Below the pieces are notes generated by a model. It was not told where the DNA came from and searched no databases. It was given only the letters and a program-made list of their open reading frames with translations. Shown in pieces: positions 1 through 9,312 of a stretch of 37,177 nt of DNA (within the stretch, counting starts at the first letter, position 1; each line of letters starts with the position of its first letter). The position numbers and the translations under genes were made by a program. Source of the stretch: Chara braunii (taxonomy: Eukaryota; Streptophyta; Charophyceae; Charales; Characeae); NCBI GenBank assembly GCA_003427395.1, contig BFEA01000065.1:2924759-2961935 (forward strand). Reading direction: 5' to 3'.

Positions 1-1611
1 CTAAGAATAGCCTGTTCCCGAAACCCTGGTTCGGTGCCTGAGTTTCAGGGCCGGTCGTTCTGATGAACGACCGAAAATGGCCCTTCGTTTCAGGCTAAAA
101 AGGCTATTGCCATTTTTAGTCTGAAACGACACAGGGACTGTAGGCCCCTGTTTTCAGGCTTTCGGGCTGAACAGTCACGGGGCCTATAGGCCCTGGTTTT
201 CAGGCTTTTAGCCTGAAGGACGCAGGGCCTGGAAAATGGCCCTCGTGTGCAGGCGCAGCATGTAACAAAAGTGAAGGGGAAGGCACCAGCATGAAGCATC
301 TCAGCGGACTTTCGAAGCTAAGGGGGATGGAATGCGAGGAATGAGCCCTCACGAGGCCCCTATCAGACATACACATGTTCTGGGCAGAGCCCCCCAGCAA
401 GTCGAGTGCCCGCCCTAAGTGAAGGCGGGCCTGAATATTCATCAGAGGCCAAAATTCGACAGTTTTCATATGTGGGTATTCAGGCTCTTGCAGCACGCCA
501 GTTGGTTGAGTGGACGCGTGAGCCTCAGTAAGCTGCGTCGTACAGTTGGCCCAGGCCTTGGCAGTTGCGCCTGGGCACATACACACAAAGCTGGGCCAAT
601 ACATCTTGAAGTGGCCACAGGCCCATGCAAAAGCAGTACTGTCGACGTACCTACCCCGGGGTCCTGTGCAAATGCAGCAACCGTCCCAAGTCTGGAGACT
701 GAGGCCATGCCCAACGGTGAAGGGCCCAGGCCCTCAACTGTAGTCTTGGGTATGGGCGCAGGAACTGGGGCCCAACAGGAAGCTACTGGAAGCTTCCAGC
801 CAGGCCAAACGCAGTCACGCAGGGGCTGCCACTTCCACATAGGAAGAAGAGCAGCCAGGGCATGGGCATTCTGGCCCGCGCAGGCAATGCGGTCACGCTG
901 CTGCGTTAGAGGCTGCGTGCTGCATTGAGGCCAGAGCGCGTGTGGGCGCGTGTGTGGTGAAGTGGAGCGCTGCAGGGCAGCGGAGCGCTAGCAGCCATAG
1001 ACGGGCTGCAGGGCGCTAGGGGTTAAGAGGGCGATTGGTGGTCTTCAGGAAGGAGGCAAGTGCGGGTGGACAGGGTCTGATGAGGGGAAGCGAGATACGT
1101 ACCTGGTACATGGAAGAGGTCGGGTATGGTGTTGACGTCATGTGAATTGGTCTTCAAGAGTCGAAGTGAACCTGTTGCGAGAATGCTGATGTAGGTAGGA
1201 TAGTCAGGTAGTGTAGGCTGGGCGCTGGGCGCCAGACAGAGAGGAGCGACTTTGGATACTGTGTTGGTGTGGCCTGAGGGCTTGAACATTGGCTCATTAC
1301 TTCATTGTATTGCTCTTATTTGGATGATATCTTGGTGCATTTGTGCTCTCTTCTTGTACACGACTACCTGGACATCTGCGTGATTTCGCAACTTGGTTTT
1401 CCGTACATCGTTCCCACTCGTATTGCTTGCAAAAGCCATTCCCCAGGCTATTTTCTGGATTGCAAATCTGAAGCAGGCCACACAAACTACATGGAGGAGG
1501 AGGATGCCAATGAAGGGGTGACAAAAAATAACAACCAAAGGGGTCTTCAGATAAGAAAAACGAAGGGACTAAGAAGAGGAGCCTTAAGAATTGAGAAACA
1601 TTTGGAGTACA
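1..1611. other. unassigned flank, no supported gene
   Basis: I see no recognisable protein or RNA gene. The longest open frames (about 419-928 on plus and 200-604 on minus) overlap each other on opposite strands, have low-information composition and match no family I know. The first 245 bases hold a cluster of short perfect hairpins, listed separately. The right end of this stretch (about 1612-1623) is the left target-site duplication of LINE A, so this is the pre-insertion locus, which resumes at 22737. Confidence 0.5.
46..245. repeat. cluster of short inverted repeats
   Basis: Several hairpins follow one another: a perfect 8-bp stem (53-60 with 65-72, loop TGAT), a near-perfect TTCAGGC/GGCTGAA stem (153-171), a 14-bp perfect palindrome (180-193, GGGCCTATAGGCCC) and a perfect 7-bp stem (199-205 with 211-217). 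The words TTTCAGGC and GCCTGAA recur between them. Function unknown; it could be a foldback element end or a structured repeat unit cut by the window edge. Confidence 0.6.
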
Positions 1612-1613
1612 AA

Positions 1614-1623
1614 TAATGTAAGA
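1614..1623 (+). repeat. left target-site duplication of LINE A
   Basis: AATGTAAGAC occurs here and again at 2888-2897, directly after the A-rich tail of LINE A. LINE homology starts just after this copy (codons for V-L-G at about 1625). A 10-bp direct repeat at both ends of a 5'-truncated, A-tailed sequence is the expected product of target-primed reverse transcription. Confidence 0.65.
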
Positions 1624-2887
1624 CTGTTTTGGGCCCATCACTCTCACTTTCCTAGTACATCCTTTTATAGGATGGAATTCGACCCAGCAGAATGGGCTTG
1701 GACATCAGGAAGGAACAAATACATGAATACAGAATTCCAGGACTACTCGGTGAAGATGGGGTAAATATTATTCCTCAAGACCAAAGACCCGGAACCAATA
1801 ATCAAAAGCAGATGGGCAAAAGTAATTGGTCAAGAGGCAGACCATTTCACACAGATTACATGGAAGAAATTCAAATCAATCAGACCGGTCAAAATCAGGA
1901 GTCTCCAATGGCTGATAGCCTATGTAGCGCTACCAGTTAACCAGTGTCTCCATATTCGCAGATGGAAGAACGATCCTAACTCCAATGGCTGATAGCCTAT
2001 GTAGCGCTACCAGTTAACCAGTGTCTCCATATTCGCAGATGGAAGAACGATCCTAACAGTTCCGACCTATGCAAACTTTGCTCAGAAAATGAACCGGAAG
2101 ACTGACTGCACTGCCTAATCCGATGCAAAGAAGCAACAGAATACTGGGCCAGGGCTTCGGATCTCTGGGACTCCCTGTTCACCAAACCCTTCCCTGAACA
2201 CTCCATCCAACTTCTACTGTGGACTAACATCCCGGCCGACCTCAACAGAAAGTTACGCTATGGTCTATATGGAAGGAGAGATGCAGCAGGACGATCGAAG
2301 GATTATCAACGCCAAGAGAAAAGGTTTGGGCAGAAACCAGGACACTGATTCAGGCGGAGATTTTATGCAGATGGCACAGAACGAAACAGGCATTGCCCGA
2401 GGATGAAGACAGGCAGTGTACTATCCTCTCCAAGTTTGTCAAAGTTTGGCTGTTGGGAGGAAAAGTTGCAGAGCTAAGAGATGACAGCAGGCATAACTCG
2501 GAAACCAGGTGGAGAAGCTCACTACAACAAGCCGCGGGCTGTCCTCAGGACCCACAGGCAACATAAAGACACACACAAGACACCAACGTTTTTGAAGAAG
2601 CAACTCATTGGCCCTTCTCAACTCTCCTTGTTTTATAAGCTTACTTGGCAGATTCCCACAGAGGAATCTGAGAGGGATTGCAGGGAAAGGCAAGGTGACA
2701 GTCAATCCTCCTATTAGGAGCAATCAATGCTGGTCAGGGTTCCGTCGGCCATACGGAAGGAAGTGTGAGTGAGTTCATGATGTAATCATTTTGACTTGCC
2801 GGGGGAATAGGAACCGGACTGACGCTCCCCATCATGGATATGGCGCTAGGACCATAAGGGCCTTTTTTTGGAAAAAATAAAGAAAAA
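1624..2887 (+). pseudogene. LINE A, 5'-truncated ORF2 end and 3' UTR
   Basis: A dead non-LTR retrotransposon fragment. Translation in shifting frames gives the same C-terminal ORF2 blocks as the better preserved LINE at 30445-32104: EFDPAEWAW near 1678, KTKDPEP near 1780, PVKIRSLQWLIAYVALPVNQ near 1885, and a cysteine/histidine cluster (CKLCSENEPED then HCLIRC, about 2070-2125) that corresponds to the zinc-binding region often found after LINE reverse transcriptase. A 77-bp perfect tandem duplication (1904-2057) shifts the frame and there are several stops. The 3' UTR contains AATCAATGCTGGTCAGGG (2728-2745) and a GGAATAGGAACCGGACTGACG block, both shared with LINE B, and ends in an A-rich tail (about 2868-2889). 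The RT domain itself is lost. Confidence 0.85.
1904..2057 (+). repeat. 77-bp perfect tandem duplication in LINE A
   Basis: Positions 1904-1980 and 1981-2057 are identical. The unit runs from TCCAATGGCTGATAGCC to GAACGATCCTAAC and lies in the coding part of LINE A. Since 77 is not a multiple of three, it breaks the reading frame. Exact identity against an otherwise decayed ORF means it arose late, or is an assembly artefact. Confidence 0.9.
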
Positions 2888-2902
2888 AATGTAAGACAAT
2901 CA
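2888..2902 (+). repeat. left target-site duplication of LINE B
   Basis: AATGTAAGACAATCA is found here and, unchanged, at 22722-22736 directly after the A-rich tail of LINE B. Its first ten bases are also the right-hand duplication of LINE A, so LINE B inserted immediately downstream of LINE A's tail. The two copies are now almost 20 kb apart because a large LTR element later entered LINE B. Confidence 0.85.
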
Positions 2903-4059
2903 CTGTCGTCAAGAAGGGGGATAAGGAAGATCTAAAGAACTACAGAGTCCAGACCCATCTCCCTACTCACGACCCCATACAAAATTCTGGCGAAAACACT
3001 AGCCAACAGGATCCTAAACCTCACAGACAAATGCTTCCACATCGACCAAGTAGAGTTCATCCCAGGGAGGTACATTCTTGACAATTTCATGACCCTGAAT
3101 GAAGCAGCAAAGAAGATCACTGAAAAAAGAATGAAAGCAGCTATTCTTTTCTTCGACTTCGAGAAAGCTTACGACCAAGTTAACGGGGACTTCCTACATG
3201 CATGCATGGAAAGAATTGGAGTGGGACCCAGGTTCAGGAAATGGGTCAGAATTCTCTACAGCGATGCCACTGGAAGAGTCCACGTCAACTGAATCCTCTC
3301 GGACACTTACCCGATCTCGAGATCCGTTCGCCAAGGCGACCCCCTAGCTCCTCCCATCTTCCTTTTCATCATGGAGGCCATAGCATTCTTCCTTCGAAAA
3401 GACCCATCGATAGACCGCCTCATAGAACGGAACCTGCACGACTTCGCCCTCCCCACAACGCTTACGTTCACTGACGATCTCACGGTCCTCATCCGCGCCA
3501 ACAACTCATCCTTCCAAGCCCTTGCTGGAGCCATGGAAGCCTTCCGCGCATCTGAAATGAAGGTCAACTGGTCCAAAACCTAAGGGTGGTAGCTAGCAGA
3601 TGGATCCCCTCCGCAACCAGAGGACAGCCACAATACCCTATCCTGGTCCACCGGTGAGCAAGCACTTTGTTACTTGGGCATCATGGTAAACAAAGACGAC
3701 ACTTGGCCAGGGATGGGACAAAAATTCACAAAATCTAGTTGCAAGGGCAATAGCGCGCCTGGCCCCATGTGAAAAAGCCCAGGCGTCCGTAATTGGGAGA
3801 GCGTTAATCATTAATACATCCATCTTCTCTACCCTATGGTATATGGCCTCCATATGGTCCCTCTCGGACGACGACCTAAAAAATCTCAAAGCTAGACTCG
3901 GATGCTTCCTGTGGACAGGTGACCCCAACAGAACTACTTGCATCAGCAAAGTAGCCTGGCATTACATCATCAGGAAACCAACAGAAGGAGGCCTGGGTAT
4001 AATAGACCCTAAACAGGAGGCAACTGCACTCCAGATGAAATGGATGATCAAAATCCTAA
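2903..4059 (+). pseudogene. LINE B 5' part: reverse transcriptase region
   Basis: Non-LTR reverse transcriptase, 5'-truncated inside ORF2. Ordered RT blocks are visible: VVKKGDKEDLKNYR then RPISLLTTPYKILAKTLANRI (about 2907-3010), the FIPGR block (near 3058), the catalytic FFDFEKAYDQV block (near 3152), SVRQGDPLAPPIFLF (near 3320), and TFTDDL (near 3468) at the usual YADD position, where the residue before the two aspartates is Thr instead of Ala. The downstream blocks LCYLGIM and WHYIIRKPTEGGLGIIDPKQE follow. A frameshift near 2945, an in-frame TGA at about 3290 and stops near 3583 make it non-functional. The frame is interrupted at 4059 by the LTR retrotransposon and resumes at 20569. Confidence 0.9.
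4056..4059 (+). repeat. 4-bp target-site duplication (CTAA), left copy
   Basis: CTAA here and at 20569-20572 flank the 16.5-kb LTR retrotransposon. Removing the element and one copy restores a continuous LINE ORF2 frame across the junction, so the short duplication is convincing. The solo LTR of the same family at 32484 also has a 4-bp duplication. Confidence 0.85.
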
Positions 4060-5008
4060 TGGAATCAGACTCGCTTTCTTTTCCACTTCGCACTCATGCA
4101 AACAGATGGTGAATCACACTGGCGCACAGCGCCCACTCAAAGCTCGAAGATATGGAAGTCGAAACACAGTTCAGATGCAAGCTCGCTTCAACAGGCTATG
4201 GCGCAGTAGCGCCTGTACAACTCAACTCTCGTCACTCTGGCGAACACCACTGCTCTCGCTCACTCACTTTGTATCACCCTGGATATCCCACACACATACA
4301 CACACTCTCGTACTCATACACTCGCCTATCAGCTATGGCGGCTATGGCCACTGTCCCTCTCCTAGCTATGTCTAACTATCTCCTTCAGCCCACTTCGTCT
4401 TCGGGCAATCTGCAGACCACCTCGCACAAGTCGCTCAAGCAGCGCTTCCGCATGGCTTACTCAGGAATGAATGAATGGTTGGGCGCTGCCTCTTAATTTA
4501 TACTTCTGCTGCTGGTCTGCCCCTTTTCCGCCGGGCCCCTGGTGTACACAGTCCCATATGGTACTTGCTGACTGGACTAAGTGCGACTGGGACTGGGTAC
4601 CGCTGACTCAGCAAGGGTGGACTTCACCACTTGCCCACTTGCCTCTAGTCTGTTGTGAGCGACGTTGGAAGGGCCACTTCCAGACCTTCCGGAAGTCTGT
4701 GGACTTGGCCCTTCGACACTGTAGCAGCTATGACCTTGACCTTTCAAGACTTGAGCAGCTACGAATTTGACCTTTCAGAAGAGCTACAGCTACGACTTCT
4801 AGAACTCGCTAAGACCTCTACCCGACAGGTCTACAGATCGAACCCCTACAACCTACGGACCTATGACAGCCTACCAACTGTTACGAATACATAGGTCACG
4901 GGTTCAAATCTCGGGGTCGACACAGATACTGTACACAGGTAAGGTAAGGACTAGGGATCGAGCCCTGGGATCTGCATTCGCTACTGCTAACATGTGAATA
5001 CCGTTTCA
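4060..5008 (-). repeat. 3' LTR of the Ty3/gypsy element (949 bp)
   Basis: Nearly the same sequence as 19617-20568 and related to 32484-33398. On the minus strand it starts TGAAACGGTATTCAC; the other edge reads TGGAATCAG on plus, where the sister LTR has TGCAATCAG (canonical TG...CA). By eye the two LTRs differ at roughly 45-55 positions (about 5%) plus two small indels. It carries pyrimidine-rich CACACA/CTCTCG tracts and a GGTTCAAATCTCGGGG segment that resembles a tRNA B box. The polypurine tract lies at 5009-5016. Confidence 0.9.
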
Positions 5009-5016
5009 CTCCCACC
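5009..5016 (-). promoter_or_regulatory. polypurine tract
   Basis: On the minus strand GGTGGGAG lies directly before the TG of the 3' LTR. This is the expected position for the RNase H-resistant primer of plus-strand DNA synthesis. It is short but purine-only over 8 bases. Confidence 0.7.
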
Positions 5017-5065
5017 GACCTAAATCGGAGGTCCTCCGATAATAATTTAGTCCAAGACCGGATTG

Positions 5066-5770
5066 TTACCCCTCTTTTCTCTCGTAGGCTCTAACTACGT
5101 CGGGAGCTATTTCTAGAAGTTCAGTTCTAGTAAACCAACGGTCATCCTCTAGTTCCTGATACACAAATCGGACTTTATACTGTTTCTGTGGACGACCTCT
5201 ACCTTCTCTTCTAAACACGTCTTCACCTACAATGCCCTCGATGTCATACCTTCCATCCATGTCCGGAGGGATCATGGATCTTCTCGATGGAAATTGTTGA
5301 CTTGTGACACACGGGAGCAACTTCGACGCATGAAACACAGGGTAGGTGTGGAGGTGTGCTGGGATCTCTATTGTATAGGACGGTCCATCCTCTCTGCCCT
5401 TAACTTCTAGAGCTGGCCACGGTCCTTTGTATGCTGGCAGTAACTTCTGCAAAATGTTTTCCTCAGGAGCAAACTCTTTGGACTTGACCCAGGCTAGGTC
5501 GCCTACTTGAAACTGTGACGGGCGACGGTGCTTGTTAGTCTGCTCTATCATTCTGTGTTGGGCCTTCCTGAGGTTCTCAACAACGGTAGCTAACTCCTTC
5601 TCGTGTTGTATCGCAAACTCCCCTGGTATCGGGCGGTAGCCTATGAATCTGGTCCCGGTTAAGTCCTTCAAACGGTCTGCACAGTCTAAAGGACTTATGC
5701 AGCTCATTGGGAGTACAACAAGTGGCCAGGTGCACGTTGTTGTTATATGCACGACTACCTTGGGCAACAT
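5066..5770 (-). pseudogene. integrase C-terminus and chromodomain
   Basis: This part continues the integrase. The upstream third (about 5770-5640) is out of frame: a different frame gives YNNNVHLATCCTPNELHKSF, the normal end of the integrase core, so there are at least two frameshifts. It then reads FQVGDLAWVKSKEF and LLPAYKGPWPALEVKG...SYTIEIPAHL...YPVFHASKL, the GPY/F-type module that helps integrase bind DNA. The last ~60 residues (YDIEGIVGEDVFR, QYKVRFVYQELEDDRWFTR, ELLEIAPDVVRAYE) match a chromodomain, which in this family steers integration to marked chromatin. The ORF stops at 5066, 50 bases before the polypurine tract. Confidence 0.88.
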
Positions 5771-5776
5771 CTCATC

Positions 5777-6985
5777 CTAGTTAATTTGATCTGGTATAAT
5801 ATACATGCGCAAAACTTGTTGCAACATCTTATTCATCTGCTCGGTTTGACCGTTAGTCTCTGGATGACGGCCAGACGACATTAACAATTTTGATCCGTAT
5901 TCTCTCATTAACTCCTGCCAGTTCTGACTTGTAAACCGGGTGTCCCTATCACTAACTATGGACAATGGGATTCCGTGATCACTAACCCAAAAGTAAAAAA
6001 ACTTTTGAATTACTAACTTTGTACGGGCTTCTGCGGGTAAGGGAACAAAAACAACATACTTGCTAAATCTATCCACTATTACCACGACTTGGCTCTTTCC
6101 ATGCCGACTTTTGACACTAGCATCCATGAAATCAATGGATAATGAATCTCTAGGCAGGTCAGGAATAGGCAAGGGTCGAAGAAGACCTAAAGGGGCACAC
6201 GTAGTTGTCTTATTCCTTTGACAGGCTTTGCAACTGCAAACGCACTCTATGCAGTCGGCTTTCATTCCTGCCCAAGTATACGCATGCATCAAATTGGCTA
6301 AAGTCGTCTGCCAACCGAAATGTCCCTCCGTGTCGTGGCATTCCCCTAAGATCAGACTACGGATCTCCTCGTCATTAGGAACGCACAGACGGTCTACTAC
6401 ATTGGTCTTCTCGAGCAGCAATCCCTCTGTAGTGCGGTAATCTGGTTCAGTCGCTGGGGGCTCCTTAACTTTCTCGAGGAGGTTACTGTAAATAAGGTCC
6501 TGCACATACGTATGTCTGATTTTTTCTTGCAGGTCTCTCCCTATATCCAGATAGTGGACTAAAGCTCCAAAGTAGTATGATCTCCTACTTAGAGCATCCG
6601 CAACTACATTATACTTGCCTTTGACTGGTTTGAGCTCAAAGTCATACTGATCTATCTCAGCGGCCCACCTAGTTTGCTTAGGTGTCATCTTGGCCTGAGT
6701 TTTCAGCCACCTAAGAGTCTCGTGGTCTGAATAAACTTTGAAGTGTCTCCCAAGCAGGTAATGCTTCCAGTGCTCTAAGGCCAGCCTGAGAGTATAAAAT
6801 TCTCTCTTGTAAGTCGAGGTAGCTACTTTCTCTGAAGGCATCCTCGCGGACATAAACTTTACGGGTCTATAGCCATTGACGTCGTCCTGCTGTAACACAA
6901 CGCCTATACCATACTGACTCGCGTCCGTGGTGACAATAAATGGCAAGGACGGATCTGCCACCTTGAGGACAGGGCACTCTATCAA
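5777..6985 (-). pseudogene. RNase H and integrase core of pol
   Basis: The first ~130 residues are a Ty3-type RNase H: TTDASQYGIG (first catalytic Asp), KVYSDHETLRW and NVVADALSRR. Integrase follows, with the H-H-C-C zinc module (ECHDTEGHFGW, then CKACQRNKTT) and the D,D,E core: SIDFMDAS, SIVSDRDTRFTS and HPETNGQTEQMN. All three catalytic acidic residues are present. The ORF is separated from the RT ORF by one in-frame TGA (6986-6988 region), so RT and RNase H were once continuous, and it ends at a stop where the core should continue (after PDQIN). Confidence 0.92.
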
Positions 6986-8015
6986 CGGTCACTTTAATTT
7001 CTTAAGAGCGGATGTACAATATTTGTCCCACTTCCAGATTGCATCCTTCTTGAGCAACCTGCGAAGGGGAGCGGCGATAGCGAACTTCCTATAATAATTA
7101 GCTAGGCCTAAGAACGACTGCAATTCTGTCATCGTGCGGGGCGCCGACCAATCTCTAATCGCCGCTATCTTAATTCCATCTCCGTCTAAGACGTGGCCCA
7201 AGTACAGGACTTGTGTCTTGGCCCATTCGCACTTCTTCGCATTGATCTTGAAGTTAGTCTCTCTCAACTTCTCCAAGACCTGCCTCAAATGACCCTGATG
7301 TTCTTCGAGGGTCCTACTGAAAACTAATATGTCGTCTAGGTAAACTACGACGAATCTATCTAACCACGACCTGAACACATCATTCATACAGCGCTGGAAT
7401 GTGGTTGGCGCATTGGTCAGTCCAAAAGGTATCACGATGAACTCATAATGCCCATATAAAGGAGTCTTATACATACAACGTTGGAATGTGGCTGGCGCAG
7501 TGGTCAGTCCAAAAGGCATCACGATGAACTCATAATGCCCATATCTAGTCCGGAAAGCAGTCTTATACTGATCATCAGGATGAACTTCTATCTGATGATA
7601 TCCGGACTTCAGGTGTATCTTAGAAAAATATCTGCAGCCCTGCACCCGATCCAAAAGATCGTCTATCCTGGGCAGCGGCTCAACATTCTTCACTGTAATG
7701 GCATTCAAACCCCTATAATCGATATACATACACAACTCTCCCTCCTTCTTGAGGACAAACAAAACGGGTGCTCCAAAAGGAGACGAACTGAGCCTAATCC
7801 AACCCTTTTCGAGGAGTTCGTCTAGCTGCTTACGCAAATCCTCTAACTCCCTTGGGAACATCCTATAAACTGCACCCTTAGGAGTTCTACTGCCAGGCTC
7901 TATTTCGATTCGATGTTGGATTGGCCGCGGTACTACTCCTGTTGGCGGCTCTGCCAAATCTTTGAACTCGTCCAACAACTTGGCAATAGCTGGGTCTATA
8001 GGCTTCTCTTCGGTA
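6986..8015 (-). pseudogene. Ty3/gypsy reverse transcriptase
   Basis: RT of the pol polyprotein. Visible blocks: TEPTEEKPIDPAIAKLLDEF linker, GAVYRMFPRELEDLRKQLDEL, the FGAPVLFVLKKEGELCMYIDYRGLN fingers segment, FSKIHLKSGYHQIEVHPDD (catalytic Asp is expected in the K-I-D-L-K position; here it is His), and VVYLDDILVFSRT with the YLDD site at 7331-7342. An extra 29 codons duplicate the segment YGHYEFIV-PFGLT-AP-TFQRCM (7396-7569). The first catalytic Asp replaced by His and the extra block would both be expected to impair activity. The thumb region NYYRKF-AIAAPLRRLL appears a few residues short. The remainder of the 8116 ORF belongs to the inserted retroposon. Confidence 0.93.
7396..7569 (-). 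repeat. 87-bp in-frame tandem duplication in RT
   Basis: Two imperfect copies start at 7396 and 7483 on plus (period 87 bp, 29 codons). Both encode the conserved motif around MPFGLTNAPATFQRCM, just before the YLDD site. They differ at several bases, so the duplication is not new or was later mutated. The frame is preserved. Confidence 0.8.
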
Positions 8016-8025
8016 GGCTCAGTGA
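8016..8025 (+). repeat. left target-site duplication of the 0.7-kb retroposon
   Basis: GGCTCAGTGA here and GGGTCAGTGA at 8731-8740 match at 9 of 10 positions and bracket the poly(A)-tailed insertion. Both copies fall on the same pol codons (I-T-E/D-P), which confirms the insertion point. Confidence 0.75.
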
Positions 8026-8730
8026 AAGGGTGGGGAGAAAAAGGGAGAAGATATCGAGGCAGGGGAAAGGGACTACCACCTATGTTTCCAAGACTGGATC
8101 CAAATCGACCCCTCAATCCCGCTCAGACCCTCCTCAGATTTTCCGGACTTCTTCCCCCCCCCCCCCTCTTGCTCTGGTTGAAATGGAATGGTATGGGGGG
8201 ATTAGGGGCTAAGGGTAGAAGGAAAATAGAAAGGGAAGTTTTTTTTAGAAAATTAGAATGGAGGTCAAGGGGAATCAGAGCGATAGAAAAAATCGTTGTC
8301 TTGCTGAATGGTATCAGTCCTTAACTGCTCATCAGGCGCCTGTCCTCTGAGGGTGAAGAGATACAGAAGGCAAAGGCAATTCTCCAAGTACACAAAGGAC
8401 TACATCACTGGACATTATACAGACCCGCTCAGTTAATCCCCTGGGTCGCAGGGTAATCAATGCTGGCAGGTCCACAGCTACACTATACAGACCCGCTGAG
8501 TTAATCCCCTGGATCGCAGGGTAATCAATGCTGGCAGGTCCACAACCACTATACAAAGTTTCAGACATTTCCAAAAAACCATGATGCTCAGGGACGCTGG
8601 ACCCGATTTCCAGCAGGTGCTGCTCCCCACCAATAGATGGAGCCTCCTGGGGAGTACTAGGAGTGTCTGCTTACCAGCACCCCTAGCACCACCTCGGGGT
8701 TTTGTTCAAAAAAAAAAAAAAAAAAAAAGA
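8026..8730 (+). mobile_element. poly(A)-tailed retroposon (SINE-like) inside pol
   Basis: About 705 bp that has no pol homology, ends in a run of about 22 A (8707-8728) and is bracketed by a 10-bp near-perfect duplication. It has no coding capacity I can see. It contains a 13-C run (8154-8166), an imperfect 66-68-bp tandem repeat (8416-8551), and a 3' segment GCTGGACCCGATTTCCAGCA followed by GGTGCTGCTCCCCACC (8595-8630), which closely matches the 3' UTR of LINE E (27386-27420). Shared tails are how SINEs recruit a partner LINE's reverse transcriptase, so this is probably a SINE or short non-autonomous LINE derivative. Confidence 0.7.
8416..8551 (+). repeat. imperfect tandem repeat, period 66-68 bp
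   Basis: Two copies of a unit containing TATACAGACCCGCT, GTTAATCCCCTGG, TCGCAGGGTAATCAATGCTGG and CAGGTCCAC, plus the start of a third. It lies inside the 0.7-kb retroposon. The TAATCAATGCTGG word also occurs in the tails of LINE A and LINE B. Confidence 0.8.
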
Positions 8731-8740
8731 GGGTCAGTGA

Positions 8741-9300
8741 TAGGCCTCACGTAGGCTACGAAGACCTGCTCTTCTAACTACTCCTTCCTTACTAATCGCG
8801 CGAATGCAGGAGCACTGAGACAACAATGTGTCAGGGAGTTTACTCCTGACACATGAAACATGCGAGCAGTCTTAACTTCGCCTGATGGGCTAGGGAGCCT
8901 ACACTCATGCTCTCTTAAATGGAGTGTGGCCCCTGCTGCCTCTCCCCAGTCCATACGTAGGACCACATCGAAAGGGAGGTTGTCCTCTACGAGGAGAGTC
9001 AGGGAAGGGAGTACTTTCTCTACCTTGCCATCCTTTTCTAGGCGAAGATATGCCTGGACTCCCTCAACGTAATCCTCAACACGCATCGTGTGGTTGTCTG
9101 CGAGGATATTGACTATGGGGTCTTACTACTTCTGGACTTTAAGACCTAGCCTCAACTTCTTTAACGCTCTTCGACCAATATAACTACGGGTAGCCCCTGT
9201 GTCTATAAGGGCCCCTACTCCGCTTCTAAAAACTTCTAAATCTACTAACACAAGTTGTCCTTTGCTCTCCTTCTTCATCTTGGTCCAAGCCGACATCCTC
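8741..9300 (-). pseudogene. retropepsin-type aspartic protease
   Basis: One frame reads ESKGQLVLVDLEVF, then GALIDTGATRSYIGRRALKKL with the catalytic D-T-G at 9195-9203, then two consecutive stops (TAG TAA, plus-strand 9123-9128), and continues as DPIVNILADNHTMRVEDYVEGVQAYLRL, LTLLVEDNLPFDVVLRMDWGEAAGATLHLREHE. The order (DTG, flap strand, second half with FDVVL-MDWG) fits a Ty3/gypsy pepsin-like protease that cuts Gag-Pol. After about 8741 the frame runs into the inserted retroposon. A stop after LVRKE is a further lesion. Confidence 0.85.
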
Positions 9301-9312
9301 TTTCAACTCTTC

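Noticed and set aside
419-928. 169-codon plus-strand frame near the left edge
   Set aside because: No recognisable motif, and the opposite strand is equally open over the same bases; likely chance in GC-rich DNA.
4880-4930. tRNA-like GGTTCAAATCTCGGGG in the LTR
   Set aside because: Only a B-box-like word; no cloverleaf, A box or acceptor stem could be drawn, and the two sister LTRs vary in it.
8331-8730. CRISPR-like direct repeats
   Set aside because: Two-plus imperfect copies of 66-68 bp without spacers, inside a poly(A) retroposon in a eukaryotic genome.
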